Of a stretch of 64,000 nt of DNA, positions 43,679 through 52,335 are shown piece by piece; position 1 is the first letter of the stretch, and each line of letters opens with the position of its first letter. This DNA comes from Ruegeria sp. HKCCSA071 (lineage in GTDB: Bacteria; Pseudomonadota; Alphaproteobacteria; Rhodobacterales; Rhodobacteraceae): positions 806,001-870,000 of the forward strand of contig NZ_JAEDOX010000001.1 of assembly GCF_017872555.1 (NCBI RefSeq), written 5' to 3'. A program made the position numbers and the translations under genes. Below the pieces are notes generated by a model that was not told the DNA's origin, did no database searches, and saw only the letters and a program-made list of their open reading frames with translations.

Positions 43679-44250
43679 CAGAGCGGCGTGATTTCTGGTC
43701 GCGCCGAAAGGCAGCCGTTCAGGCCGAAGTTGAAGCCGAGGCGCTGGCCCTTGAAGAACAGGTGATCGCAGCCCATCACGCCGAACTTGAAGAAAAGAGT
43801 GACGCCGAGATTTTGGCCGAATTCAACCTTCCCAATCCCGATACCCTCGGACCCGGCGATGATGTTTCCGGCTTTATGTCCAAGGCAGTGCCTGATCGCC
43901 TGCGGCGCCGCGCCCTGCGGCGGTTGTGGCGGTTGAACCCTGTTCTGGCCAATGTCGACGGGCTGGTTGATTACGGCGAGGACTACACCGATGCGGCCTG
44001 CGTGATCGAAAACATCCAAACCGCCTATCAGGTTGGAAAAGGCATGCTGGCGCATGTCGAAGCACTGGCCGCCGACCCCCAAGAAACGGAAGAAAACGAA
44101 ATCGAGGCTGATACGCTCTCTGAACCAGAGGTCGTGCCGGTTGACCCTGATCCCGTGCCACAGCCGGTTTCAGTTGCTCAGGTAGAAGAGCCGGAAGAAC
44201 TCGAGCGTCCCCCGTCGCCACGTCGAATGACATTTGAATTTGAAGGATGA
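43675..44250 (+). CDS. DUF3306 domain protein
   Basis: A 191-aa protein with a charged N-terminal helix (FWSRRKAAVQAEVEAEALALEEQ), the conserved core FMSKAVPDRLRRRALRRLWRLNPVLANVDGLVDYGEDYTD, and a long acidic, proline-rich tail ending RRMTFEFEG. This is DUF3306, always next to DUF3305 in FDH loci. The low-complexity tail is probably flexible. No signal peptide. Translationally coupled on both sides; TorD-family chaperone follows. Confidence 0.8.
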   Translation: MTERRDFWSRRKAAVQAEVEAEALALEEQVIAAHHAELEEKSDAEILAEFNLPNPDTLGPGDDVSGFMSKAVPDRLRRRALRRLWRLNPVLANVDGLVDYGEDYTDAACVIENIQTAYQVGKGMLAHVEALAADPQETEENEIEADTLSEPEVVPVDPDPVPQPVSVAQVEEPEELERPPSPRRMTFEFEG

Positions 44251-44254
44251 CCGA

Positions 44255-44866
44255 ATGACCACAAGTGACGCGCACACTCTAGATGTTTCAGCCGAGGATC
44301 GACTGCGCGCGGATTTCTATAACTTTTTGGGTCTGTTACTGGCAGGTCCTCCGGATCAGATGTTGCTGGACCAAATGGCTGGTCTGGTCGGAGATGACAC
44401 GGATCTCGGCAAGGCCGTTCAATCCATGGCACGGGTTGCTAAGGTCACCAAGCCAGCCGCTGCCGAACGGGAATTCAATGCGTTGTTCATCGGATTGGGC
44501 CGGGGTGAGTTGCTGCCATATGCCAGCTTCTACCTGACGGGCTTTTTGAACGAGAAACCCTTGGCTCAGCTGCGCAATGACATGGCGGTTCGCGGGATCA
44601 CACGTGCCCAAAACGTGTTCGAGCCCGAAGATAACATCGCCTCATTGATGGAGATGATGGCCGGAATGATCGTCGGGCGTTTTGGCGGCCCGGCTTCCCT
44701 GGATGACCAAAAGGCATTCTGGAGCAAGCACATCGGCCCCTGGGCCACGCATTTCTATTCGGATTTGGAAGCAGCCGAGAACTCGGTCCTTTATGCATCC
44801 GTCGGCACTGCCGGGCGGGTGTTTATGGAGATCGAGCGCGAAGCGTTCCGGATGACGGCGGGGTAA
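44255..44866 (+). CDS. TorD-family molecular chaperone for formate dehydrogenase
   Basis: A 203-aa all-helical protein of the TorD/DmsD redox enzyme maturation family. EFNALFIGLGRGELLPYASFYLTGFLNEKPLAQLRNDMAVRGI is the usual core, and EPEDNIASLMEMMAGMIVG the second. Such chaperones bind the TAT signal and the apo-form of a molybdopterin enzyme until the cofactor is inserted. Here the client is expected to be the FDH alpha subunit. ATG 44255 begins four bases after the DUF3306 stop, with GAAGGA before it. Confidence 0.88.
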   Translation: MTTSDAHTLDVSAEDRLRADFYNFLGLLLAGPPDQMLLDQMAGLVGDDTDLGKAVQSMARVAKVTKPAAAEREFNALFIGLGRGELLPYASFYLTGFLNEKPLAQLRNDMAVRGITRAQNVFEPEDNIASLMEMMAGMIVGRFGGPASLDDQKAFWSKHIGPWATHFYSDLEAAENSVLYASVGTAGRVFMEIEREAFRMTAG

Positions 44867-44923
44867 TCCGCACATCGCCGGTGTCCCATGGGCACCAAAC
44901 CGCAATTGGGAAAGGAGGTTCCC

Positions 44924-45112
44924 ATGAGCAAGACCAAGGAAGAAGGCGCCACGCGCCGTGACTTCCTCAAACTGGCCGGTACCGCAGCGCCTGCTGCCGT
45001 TGCCGCCGCCAGCCTGACCGGGAAGGCCGAAGCCGCAGCGCTGCCGACCGACGAAACCCGCATTCAGGATACAGCGCATACACGCGCCTACATCGAGAGC
45101 ACCCGGTTCTAG
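44924..45112 (+). CDS. Small TAT-signal protein of the FDH region
   Basis: A 62-aa protein almost wholly made up of a twin-arginine signal (RRDFLKLAGTAAPAAVAAASLTGKAEA) and a short tail (ALPTDETRIQDTAHTRAYIESTRF). It has a perfect ribosome-binding site, AAAGGAGG. The same small protein precedes FDH alpha genes in many proteobacteria (the formate dehydrogenase region TAT target family). It may help chaperone or escort the complex. It has no Cys or metal ligand motif. Confidence 0.85.
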   Translation: MSKTKEEGATRRDFLKLAGTAAPAAVAAASLTGKAEAAALPTDETRIQDTAHTRAYIESTRF

Positions 45113-45217
45113 GACCGGACGCTTTCACACCCGACAGACGGTTGCGATTGGCCCTGACGTCGGTTTCAGCAGTACCAAGCCAGCCGTGGCTTACACGGTG
45201 CGCAAGGGAGGAAAGAC

Positions 45218-48112
45218 ATGCTTAGGAAAAAGACCAACGGGGTTGCGAGACGCCCCCAGCGGACAAGTATCCTGTCCCAGGTCGGCGAGAAAACCGTCGA
45301 TCGCCGCGCATTCCTGCGTGGCTCGGGCCTGACGATCGGCGGCCTTGCCGCGATCAGCGCCACGGGTGGAACCGTGACGCCAGCCAGTGCCCAGACTGCG
45401 GCCAATCAGGCCGTCGAAAACATCAAATCCGTATGCACCCACTGTTCGGTCGGCTGTACTGTCGTCGCCGAAGTGCAGAACGGTGTCTGGGTCGGGCAGG
45501 AACCCGGCTGGGACAGCCCGTTCAACCTGGGTGCACATTGTGCCAAGGGAGCGTCGGTTCGCGAGCACGCCCATGGTGAGCGTCGCCTGAAATATCCGAT
45601 GAAAAAGGAAGGCGGCGAGTGGAAGCGCATCAGCTGGGAAGAGGCGATCAACGAGATCGGCGACGGCATGATGAGCATCCGCGAGGAATCCGGGCCCGAC
45701 AGCGTGTACTGGCTGGGCTCAGCAAAACACAATAACGAACAGGCTTATCTGTTCCGCAAGTTCGCTGCCTACTGGGGCACGAACAACGTGGACCATCAGG
45801 CCCGTATCTGCCACTCGACCACCGTTGCGGGTGTTGCGAATACATGGGGCTACGGTGCCATGACCAATTCGTATAACGACATCCACAACTCGCGCGCCAT
45901 CTTCATCATTGGCGGCAACCCGGCTGAGGCGCACCCTGTCTCTCTACTGCACGTTCTGCGCGCAAAAGAGCAGAACAACGCCCCACTGATCGTCTGCGAC
46001 CCGCGATTTACGCGCACGGCGGCCCATGCGGATGAATATGTCCGTTTCCGCCCAGGCACAGACGTTGCGCTGATCTGGGGCATCCTGTGGCACATCTTCG
46101 ACAACGGTTGGGAGGATAAAGAATTCATCCGCACCCGTGTCTGGGGCATGGACCAGATTCAGGATGAGGTGGCCAAATGGACGCCCGAAGAAACAGAACG
46201 CGTCACTGGCGTGCCCGGCTCACAACTGAAACGTGTTGCCCGAACCATGGCGAACAACCGCCCCGGCACGGTCATCTGGTGCATGGGCGGCACGCAGCAC
46301 ACCAACGGCAACAACAACACCCGCGCCTATTGCGTGCTTCAGCTTGCGCTGGGCAACATGGGTACCTCGGGTGGTGGCACCAATATCTTCCGCGGCCACG
46401 ACAACGTGCAGGGCGCGACAGACCTTGGTGTGTTGTCCCACACCCTGCCCGGCTATTACGGCCTGTCCGCAGGCGCATGGGGCCACTGGAGCCGCGTTTG
46501 GGGCGAAGATCTGGATTGGCTGAAGGGCCAGTTCGCCACGATCAAGGGCAAAGACGGCAAGGACAAACCGCTGATGAATGAAAGCGGTATCCCGGTATCC
46601 CGCTGGATCGACGGTGTTCTGGAAGACCCTGCGAACATGGATCAGGACAACAATGTCCGTGCCATGGTTCTGTGGGGTCATGCGCCGAACTCGCAAACGC
46701 GGGGTCCGGAAATGAAAACGGCAATGGAAAAGCTGGACATGCTGGTCGTGATCGACCCGTATCCCACCGTTTCCGCTGTTCTGCATGACCGCACCGATGG
46801 CGTCTACCTTTTGCCCGCTTGTACGCAGTTCGAAACCCGTGGCTCGGTCACCGCGTCAAACCGCTCGCTACAGTGGCGTGACAAGGTGGTTGATCCGCTG
46901 TTCGAAAGCCTGCCGGACGAGGTCATCATGGCCAAGTTCGCCAACAAGTTCGGCTGGGCAGACCGCCTGTTCCGCAATATCGAGATGGAAGACCCCGAGA
47001 CCCCGAATGTTGAAAGCATCACGCGTGAGTTTAACTCGGGCCTCTGGACCATCGGATATACCGGGCAGTCACCGGAACGCTTGAAAAGCCATATGGCCAA
47101 TCAGCACACGTTCGACAGAACCACACTACAAGCCATTGGTGGACCCAACGACGGCGAGTATTACGGTTTGCCGTGGCCTTGCTGGGGAACGCCTGAGATG
47201 GGTCATACGGGTACACCCAACCTTTATGACATGTCCAAACCGGTGGCCGAAGGCGGCCTGACCTTCCGCGCCCGGTTCGGTGTGGAACGCGATGGCGACA
47301 ACCTGCTGGCCGAAGGGGTCTATAGCGTCGGATCGGAAATTCAGGACGGATACCCTGAATTCACGATGCAGATGCTGATGGATCTTGGCTGGGATGGTGA
47401 CCTGACGGCTGAAGAACGCGCCGCAATCGATGCCGTTGCAGGCCCCGAGACCAACTGGAAAACCGACCTTTCAGGTGGTATCCAGCGGGTCGCGATCGCT
47501 CATGGCTGTGCGCCCTTCGGGAACGCCAAAGCCCGCGCGGTTGTCTGGACCTTCCCGGATCCGATCCCACTGCACCGCGAGCCGCTTTATACGAACCGGC
47601 GCGATCTGGTGGCGGACTATCCAACCTACGAGGACCGGCACGCATATCGCCTGCCCACCCTTTATGCTTCGATCCAAAAGAACGACTTTTCAAAGGATTA
47701 CCCGATAATCCTGACGTCAGGTCGTCTGGTCGAGTATGAAGGCGGCGGCGAGGAAAGCCGGTCGAACCCATGGCTTGCTGAACTTCAGCAGGATATGTTC
47801 GTCGAGATCAATCCGCGCGATGCCAACAACCTTGGCATTCGGGACGGACAACAGGTCTGGGTCGAAGGTCCGGAAGGCGGTAAGGTCAAGGTGATGGCGA
47901 TGCTGACCAATCGGGTTGGTGCCGGTGTCGCCTTCATGCCTTTCCACTTTGGCGGCCATTTCCAGGGCGAGGATCTGCGGCACAAATACCCCGCAGGCGC
48001 TGACCCCTATGTTCTGGGCGAAAGTTCCAACACCGCCCAGACTTATGGCTATGATTCAGTGACCCAAATGCAGGAGACCAAGTGTACTCTCTGCAAGATC
48101 TCGGCAGCGTAA
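45218..48112 (+). CDS. fdhA: Formate dehydrogenase alpha (catalytic) subunit
   Basis: A 964-aa molybdopterin oxidoreductase. It starts with a TAT signal (RRAFLR at residues 29-34) and has a [4Fe-4S] site of Cys73, Cys76, Cys80 and Cys108. The active-site segment is RICHSTTVAGVANTWGYGAMTN, with Cys198 (codon TGC at 45809) where the selenium enzymes have selenocysteine. The dinucleotide-binding C-terminal domain ends MQETKCTLCKIS. It oxidises formate to CO2, apparently in the periplasm. Metal may be Mo or W; a tungstate-type transporter gene set nearby favours W, not proven. GGGAGGAAAG precedes the ATG. Confidence 0.95.
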   Translation: MLRKKTNGVARRPQRTSILSQVGEKTVDRRAFLRGSGLTIGGLAAISATGGTVTPASAQTAANQAVENIKSVCTHCSVGCTVVAEVQNGVWVGQEPGWDSPFNLGAHCAKGASVREHAHGERRLKYPMKKEGGEWKRISWEEAINEIGDGMMSIREESGPDSVYWLGSAKHNNEQAYLFRKFAAYWGTNNVDHQARICHSTTVAGVANTWGYGAMTNSYNDIHNSRAIFIIGGNPAEAHPVSLLHVLRAKEQNNAPLIVCDPRFTRTAAHADEYVRFRPGTDVALIWGILWHIFDNGWEDKEFIRTRVWGMDQIQDEVAKWTPEETERVTGVPGSQLKRVARTMANNRPGTVIWCMGGTQHTNGNNNTRAYCVLQLALGNMGTSGGGTNIFRGHDNVQGATDLGVLSHTLPGYYGLSAGAWGHWSRVWGEDLDWLKGQFATIKGKDGKDKPLMNESGIPVSRWIDGVLEDPANMDQDNNVRAMVLWGHAPNSQTRGPEMKTAMEKLDMLVVIDPYPTVSAVLHDRTDGVYLLPACTQFETRGSVTASNRSLQWRDKVVDPLFESLPDEVIMAKFANKFGWADRLFRNIEMEDPETPNVESITREFNSGLWTIGYTGQSPERLKSHMANQHTFDRTTLQAIGGPNDGEYYGLPWPCWGTPEMGHTGTPNLYDMSKPVAEGGLTFRARFGVERDGDNLLAEGVYSVGSEIQDGYPEFTMQMLMDLGWDGDLTAEERAAIDAVAGPETNWKTDLSGGIQRVAIAHGCAPFGNAKARAVVWTFPDPIPLHREPLYTNRRDLVADYPTYEDRHAYRLPTLYASIQKNDFSKDYPIILTSGRLVEYEGGGEESRSNPWLAELQQDMFVEINPRDANNLGIRDGQQVWVEGPEGGKVKVMAMLTNRVGAGVAFMPFHFGGHFQGEDLRHKYPAGADPYVLGESSNTAQTYGYDSVTQMQETKCTLCKISAA

Positions 48113-48124
48113 GGAGGACGATTA

Positions 48125-48718
48125 ATGGCTAGAGCAAAGTTTCTCTGCGACGCTGAACGCTGCATCGAATGCAACGCCTGCGTAACCGCGTGCAAGAACG
48201 AGCATGAGGTACCTTGGGGTATCAACCGCCGCAGGGTGGTGACGATCAATGACGGCAACCCGGGCGAACGCTCGATCTCGGTGGCCTGTATGCATTGTTC
48301 GGATGCGCCCTGCATGGCGGTGTGTCCGGTCGACTGCTTCTATCAGAACGAAGAAGGTGTTGTCCTGCACTCCAAGGACCTGTGCATCGGTTGCGGCTAT
48401 TGCTTCTATGCGTGCCCGTTTGGCGCGCCGCAATACCCGCAAGCGGGCAATTTCGGTTCACGCGGTAAGATGGACAAATGCACCTTCTGCGCCGGTGGTC
48501 CCGAAGAAAACCATTCGACCGCAGAGTTCGCCAAATATGGTCGCAACCGGATCGCCGAGGGCAAACTGCCCATCTGCGCCGAAATGTGCTCCACCAAGGC
48601 CCTGCTTGCCGGTGACGGCGACGTGGTGTCGGCTGTTTACCGTGAACGCGTCGTGGCGCGCGGTTTCGGCTCGGGCGCCTGGGGCTGGGGTACTGCCTAC
48701 GACCAGAAAGACGGCTAA
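48125..48718 (+). CDS. fdhB: Formate dehydrogenase beta (iron-sulfur) subunit, FDH3 type
   Basis: A 197-aa ferredoxin-like subunit with four cysteine groups for four [4Fe-4S] clusters: [49 protein letters not shown] and CTFCAGG with CAEMC. It carries electrons from the alpha subunit to the cytochrome b subunit. It has no C-terminal membrane helix, unlike E. coli FdnH, so it must be held by the gamma subunit. It lies 12 bases after fdhA with GTAAGGAGG before the ATG. Confidence 0.93.
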   Translation: MARAKFLCDAERCIECNACVTACKNEHEVPWGINRRRVVTINDGNPGERSISVACMHCSDAPCMAVCPVDCFYQNEEGVVLHSKDLCIGCGYCFYACPFGAPQYPQAGNFGSRGKMDKCTFCAGGPEENHSTAEFAKYGRNRIAEGKLPICAEMCSTKALLAGDGDVVSAVYRERVVARGFGSGAWGWGTAYDQKDG

Positions 48719-48740
48719 GCTGCTGTCTGCACAAAGCAAT

Positions 48741-48767
48741 GGACAACCCGCTCGGCGCGGGTTGTCC
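48741..48767 (+). other. Strong hairpin between fdhB and fdhC
   Basis: GGACAACCCGC pairs perfectly over 11 bp with GCGGGTTGTCC around TCGGC. It starts 22 bases after the fdhB stop and ends 26 bases before the fdhC ATG. There is no T-run, so it is more likely an mRNA-stabilising or processing structure than a terminator. Confidence 0.6.
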
Positions 48768-48793
48768 GATCTTGGAATTTGACCGAGGTTCAG

Positions 48794-49996
48794 ATGCTCC
48801 GCTTTCTCATCGCTTTTCTGTTGACCCTTGGGCTGACCCTTTCGGCAGCCGCCCAAACGACCGATGACAGCAACGCCACGCCTGAAAGGGCGGGAACCGG
48901 CGGAGCGACGACCCTCGAAGACATTCTCGCCCGGCAACGTGGTGAGCAGGTGGATAACGGATATCGCTCCGGCAATACCGGCCAGAGCAATGTCGAGGGC
49001 CTGATGGGTCAGCTTGGCACCCGTGGAGTCGCGTCGGATAGTGATGTGTACCGTGCGTTGCGTTATGGCTCGGCCGATGTGACCGTATCGTCAAACGGCC
49101 CGGCGGCAAGTGTGCTGATACAGGATGGCGGCATGTGGTGGCTGAACTTCCGCAGTGGACCGCTGCGCGAATATGGCACCTATATCATCGCCGGGATGCT
49201 GGGCATCATTCTGCTGTTCTTTCTGATCCGTGGGAAAATCCGCATCGATGGAGAGAAAACGGGCCGCACGGTTACCCGCTTCAACGGGATTGAACGTTTC
49301 GGTCATTGGCTGTTTGCAGGATCGTTCCTAATCCTCGGCATTACTGGTTTGCTCACGCTCTATGGCCGCGACTTCCTGATTCCGATCTTCGGCAAGGAAG
49401 GTTTCGCTACCATCGCACTCGGCTGTAAGTGGCTGCATAACAATCTGGCCTGGGCCTTTATGCTGGGTCTGATCATCGTCACGGTGAACTGGATTGCTCA
49501 TAACATCCCCAACCGGACCGACCTGAAATGGCTCGCCGCCGGAGGGGGGCTGTTCACCAAGGGCAACCACCCGCCCGCCCGGAAATTCAATGCGGGGCAA
49601 AAGATCATTTTCTGGGCCTGTATTCTGTTAGGCGTGTCGATCAGCCTGTCCGGCTTGTCACTGCTGTTCCCGTTCGAGATGCCCCTGTTCGCCAAAACCT
49701 TCTCGGTCGCAAACGCCACGGGCATTCCGCAGGCGCTGGGTCTGACCTTGCCGGTGCAGATGTCACCGCAGGAAGAGATGCAATTCGCCCAAGTCTGGCA
49801 TGTCATGATTGCCTATGTGTTCATCGCGATCATCGTTGCGCACATCTATCTCGGCTCGGTCGGGATGGAGGGTGCGTTTGACGCCATGGGAACCGGAGAG
49901 GTCGAGGAACAATGGGCGCGCGAGCATCACTCGCTCTGGCTGGAAGAGGTGCAGAAAAAAGAGGCTGACACAGCAGCCGCCTCACCCGCTGAATAG
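48794..49996 (+). CDS. fdhC: Formate dehydrogenase gamma subunit, cytochrome b
   Basis: A 400-aa protein. A signal peptide (MLRFLIAFLLTLGLTLSAAAQ) and a periplasmic region of about 110 residues come first, then a helix (YIIAGMLGIILLFFLI) and a four-helix cytochrome b556-type domain with GIERFGHWLFAGSFLILGITGLL, KWLHNNLAWAFMLGLI and VWHVMIAYVFIAIIVAHIYLGS; these His residues can bind two haems. It passes electrons to quinone. ATG 48794 is preferred to the TTG at 48779 (GAGG lies before it). The long periplasmic addition is normal for this FDH type. Confidence 0.92.
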   Translation: MLRFLIAFLLTLGLTLSAAAQTTDDSNATPERAGTGGATTLEDILARQRGEQVDNGYRSGNTGQSNVEGLMGQLGTRGVASDSDVYRALRYGSADVTVSSNGPAASVLIQDGGMWWLNFRSGPLREYGTYIIAGMLGIILLFFLIRGKIRIDGEKTGRTVTRFNGIERFGHWLFAGSFLILGITGLLTLYGRDFLIPIFGKEGFATIALGCKWLHNNLAWAFMLGLIIVTVNWIAHNIPNRTDLKWLAAGGGLFTKGNHPPARKFNAGQKIIFWACILLGVSISLSGLSLLFPFEMPLFAKTFSVANATGIPQALGLTLPVQMSPQEEMQFAQVWHVMIAYVFIAIIVAHIYLGSVGMEGAFDAMGTGEVEEQWAREHHSLWLEEVQKKEADTAAASPAE

Positions 49997-51259
49997 ATGC
50001 GTGGGCTGGTTCTGGCGCTGGTGCTGGTGCCCCTGCCCGCCGTGGCAGAATTCTACACGCTGAAAGGGCATGGCGGCCCCATCATGGGCATCGCCATCGC
50101 GCCTGACGGTCGCATCGCAACAGCCAGTTTCGACAACTCTGTGGGTCTTTGGACCGGGCAAGCACCAGAATGGTACGAAGGGCACGAAGCCGCCGTGAAC
50201 ACAGTCGCGTTCAACGGCGCCGCTTTCTATTCTGCCGGAGACGACTTCACCCTGCGCAAGTGGCCCAGCGGTGAAGTCATTGGCCGACACAAGGGCAAGA
50301 TTGTCGGCCTTGCCGCGTCAGAAACCGCAATTGCGACCGCCAGCTGGGATGGAACAATCGGCCTGTGGCCTGTCGATGGCACAGAGCCCGCGCGGCTTGG
50401 ACCGACCGGCAGTGGCGTGAATGCGGTTGCATTTTCACCTGACGGCACACAGCTTTATTCGGCGGGAGTCGACGGCGCTTTGCGGTTATGGGATGTATCC
50501 AGCGGGCAGGAAACAAGGCGTCTGGTCGAGCACGGGTTCGGCATCAATGAACTGGCCCTGAATGCACAGGACAACTGGATCGCCTATGGCGCGGTTGACG
50601 GTGTCACGCGTGTCCTTGACCTTGCCACCGGGGAAGAGCGCGATTTCACTCTGGACCGCCGCCCGATCCTTGCCCTTGCACTCAGCCCGGATCGGAGACT
50701 TTTGGCCGTAGGCGATGGCGAAGGGTATATTATGGTCATCGACACCGTCGATTGGCGCATTGCACAGGATTTTCGCGCCACTTTGCGCGGTCCGGTCTGG
50801 GCTTTGGCATTTTCCACAGACGGTAAGAACATCCATGCGGGCGGGCTTGACGAGGCGATGTACAGCTGGCCTGTGGATGCGTTGTCCGACCAACACCAGA
50901 TGGCCTCGGCAGTACCAAGTTTCCTAAAAAATCCTGACGAGATGGACAACGGAGAACGCCAGTTTGCGCGCAAATGCTCGATCTGTCACAGCTTGTCTTC
51001 CGATAACGAACGACGTGCAGGCCCCACCCTGCACGGTGTATTTGGACGTCAGGCCGGCACGGTTCAAGGATATTTGTACTCGGATACATTGCAAGGCTCT
51101 GATATCATTTGGAATGACGAGACAATAAATGCCCTTTTCGACGAAGGGCCAGACCACTACATTCCAGGGTCGAAAATGCCGATGCAGCGGATTGCCAAAT
51201 CACAGGATCGCCAGGACCTTATCGCTTTTCTGCGTCGCGCAACAACTGACCGGAACTGA
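49997..51259 (+). CDS. WD40-repeat/cytochrome c fusion protein
   Basis: A 420-aa exported protein whose ATG directly follows the fdhC stop. After a signal (MRGLVLALVLVPLPAVA) come about seven WD40 repeats (for example LKGHGGPIMGIAIAPDGRIATASFDNSVGLW), forming a beta-propeller up to about residue 300. A class I cytochrome c module follows, with CSICH (Cys327, Cys330, His331), GPTLHGVFGRQAG and the Met ligand in GSKMPMQR. It is probably a periplasmic electron carrier docked to the FDH complex by its propeller. The docking idea is inference. Confidence 0.88.
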   Translation: MRGLVLALVLVPLPAVAEFYTLKGHGGPIMGIAIAPDGRIATASFDNSVGLWTGQAPEWYEGHEAAVNTVAFNGAAFYSAGDDFTLRKWPSGEVIGRHKGKIVGLAASETAIATASWDGTIGLWPVDGTEPARLGPTGSGVNAVAFSPDGTQLYSAGVDGALRLWDVSSGQETRRLVEHGFGINELALNAQDNWIAYGAVDGVTRVLDLATGEERDFTLDRRPILALALSPDRRLLAVGDGEGYIMVIDTVDWRIAQDFRATLRGPVWALAFSTDGKNIHAGGLDEAMYSWPVDALSDQHQMASAVPSFLKNPDEMDNGERQFARKCSICHSLSSDNERRAGPTLHGVFGRQAGTVQGYLYSDTLQGSDIIWNDETINALFDEGPDHYIPGSKMPMQRIAKSQDRQDLIAFLRRATTDRN

Positions 51260-51272
51260 ACCGGAGGAGCCC

Positions 51273-51398
51273 ATGAAAGCCTTTCTCGCCGCTGTCGCCG
51301 CGATGGTCGTTATTGCAGGCGCAGCCCCATTTGTGCTGGAACAGATCGGGTTCAGCACCGCTGACACCACATCCGGCGCCGCCGTGCGCCTAGACTGA
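51273..51398 (+). CDS. 41-aa exported or single-helix protein in the FDH operon
   Basis: MKAFLAAVAAMVVIAGAAPFVLEQIGFSTADTTSGAAVRLD with a strong GGAGGAG site six bases earlier. It begins 13 bases after the WD40-cytochrome stop, and its own stop directly abuts the next ATG (51399). The N-terminal 25 residues form one hydrophobic helix or signal; the tail is short and polar. No Cys or His. The excellent ribosome-binding site and tight packing argue it is real. Function unknown. The sequence is within length limits only when read in parts: residues 1-20 hydrophobic, 21-41 polar. Confidence 0.65.
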   Translation: MKAFLAAVAAMVVIAGAAPFVLEQIGFSTADTTSGAAVRLD

Positions 51399-52271
51399 AT
51401 GCCGCAATATCTGACCACCCGTGAACTGGCCGATCTGCTGCGCATTGGCGAGCGGAAGGCTTATGACCTTGCCTCGTCAGGTGAGGTGCCGTGCGTGCGC
51501 GCCATGGGCAAACTGTTGTTTCCGCGGGCCGAGATCATTGCCTGGCTCAACGCGTCGCGATCTGGCCCACAGGTTGCCGAACCGCCCCTACCCCCGATCA
51601 TAGCGGGCAGCCACGATCCTTTGCTGGACTGGGCGCTGCGTGAAAGTGGGTCGGGGCTGGCCACCTATTACGACGGTTCTTTTGACGGGCTGATCAGGCT
51701 CAGCGAACGCAGCGCGCAGGCCGCTGTGTTGCACATCCACGAAAATGGCGGATTCAACAAAGAATCCCTGCAAGACACTTTGGGCGAAGCCCCGGTAATC
51801 CTGTTTGAAATCGCCCGACGTGAGCGTGGGTTGCTTCTTGCTCCGGGCATATCCGACATCAATTCTTTTGACGACCTCAAGTCCCGCACCGTCATACTGC
51901 GTCAGGACAGTGCGGCAAGCCAGCGCCTGTTTGACGCCCAACTGGGCGCTCACGGCCTGCGCCGGGATGATCTGGATATTCGACCAGGCTGCGCACGCAC
52001 AGAAGAAGAGCTTGCGATCGCGCTGCATGACCGGAAGGCCGAGGCCGGTTTTGGGCTTGGCGCCCTAGCCGGTCTCTACAACTTGGGTTTTGTCCCCACT
52101 CATTCCGAGAGGCTGGATCTTGCCATCTGGCGTCGGGCCTTTTTCGATCCGCCAATACAGAAACTGCTAATTCTGTTGCGCTCGGGTCAGTTCGCCCAGC
52201 GGGCACGCGAGTTTGGCGGCTATGACCTGTCTGGTCTTGGCACGATCCACCACAATGGGGCCAGCGGGTGA
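51399..52271 (+). CDS. Helix-turn-helix regulator with periplasmic-binding-protein-like domain
   Basis: A 290-aa cytoplasmic protein. Residues 1-52 are an excisionase/MerR-like DNA-binding domain (LTTRELADLLRIGERKAYDLASSGEVPCVR). Residues about 70-280 form a PBP-like domain of the type found in molybdate regulators (PF12727), with SGSGLATYYDGSFDGL, SRTVILRQDSAASQRLFDAQL and ADAGFGLGALAGLYNLGFVP-like sequence. Located at the end of the FDH operon, before convergent tungstate-uptake genes, it is a good candidate for a tungstate/molybdate sensor. The binding ligand is inference. Confidence 0.8.
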   Translation: MPQYLTTRELADLLRIGERKAYDLASSGEVPCVRAMGKLLFPRAEIIAWLNASRSGPQVAEPPLPPIIAGSHDPLLDWALRESGSGLATYYDGSFDGLIRLSERSAQAAVLHIHENGGFNKESLQDTLGEAPVILFEIARRERGLLLAPGISDINSFDDLKSRTVILRQDSAASQRLFDAQLGAHGLRRDDLDIRPGCARTEEELAIALHDRKAEAGFGLGALAGLYNLGFVPTHSERLDLAIWRRAFFDPPIQKLLILLRSGQFAQRAREFGGYDLSGLGTIHHNGASG

Positions 52272-52285
52272 ACCTCTACCCGCGC

Positions 52286-52335
52286 CTTCATCTTTTTATA
52301 AATACTCGCCCCGCAGGGGCTGGCCGCAGGCCAGC
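52286..52335 (-). repeat. Structured extragenic element, copy 3 (divergent), after tupA
   Basis: Read on the minus strand it starts right after the tupA stop: GCTGGCC-TGC-GGCCAGC overlapping GCCCC-TGC-GGGGC, then GAGTATTTATAAAAAGATGAAG. The two hairpins and the final TATTT...AGATGAAG match the layout of the copies at 24751 and 60360, though the middle differs. The A/T run after the hairpins would suit a terminator. Confidence 0.55.

Noticed and set aside
45809..45811. Possible selenocysteine position of formate dehydrogenase
   Set aside because: The codon is TGC (Cys), not TGA, and no SECIS-like hairpin is needed; this is the cysteine-type enzyme.
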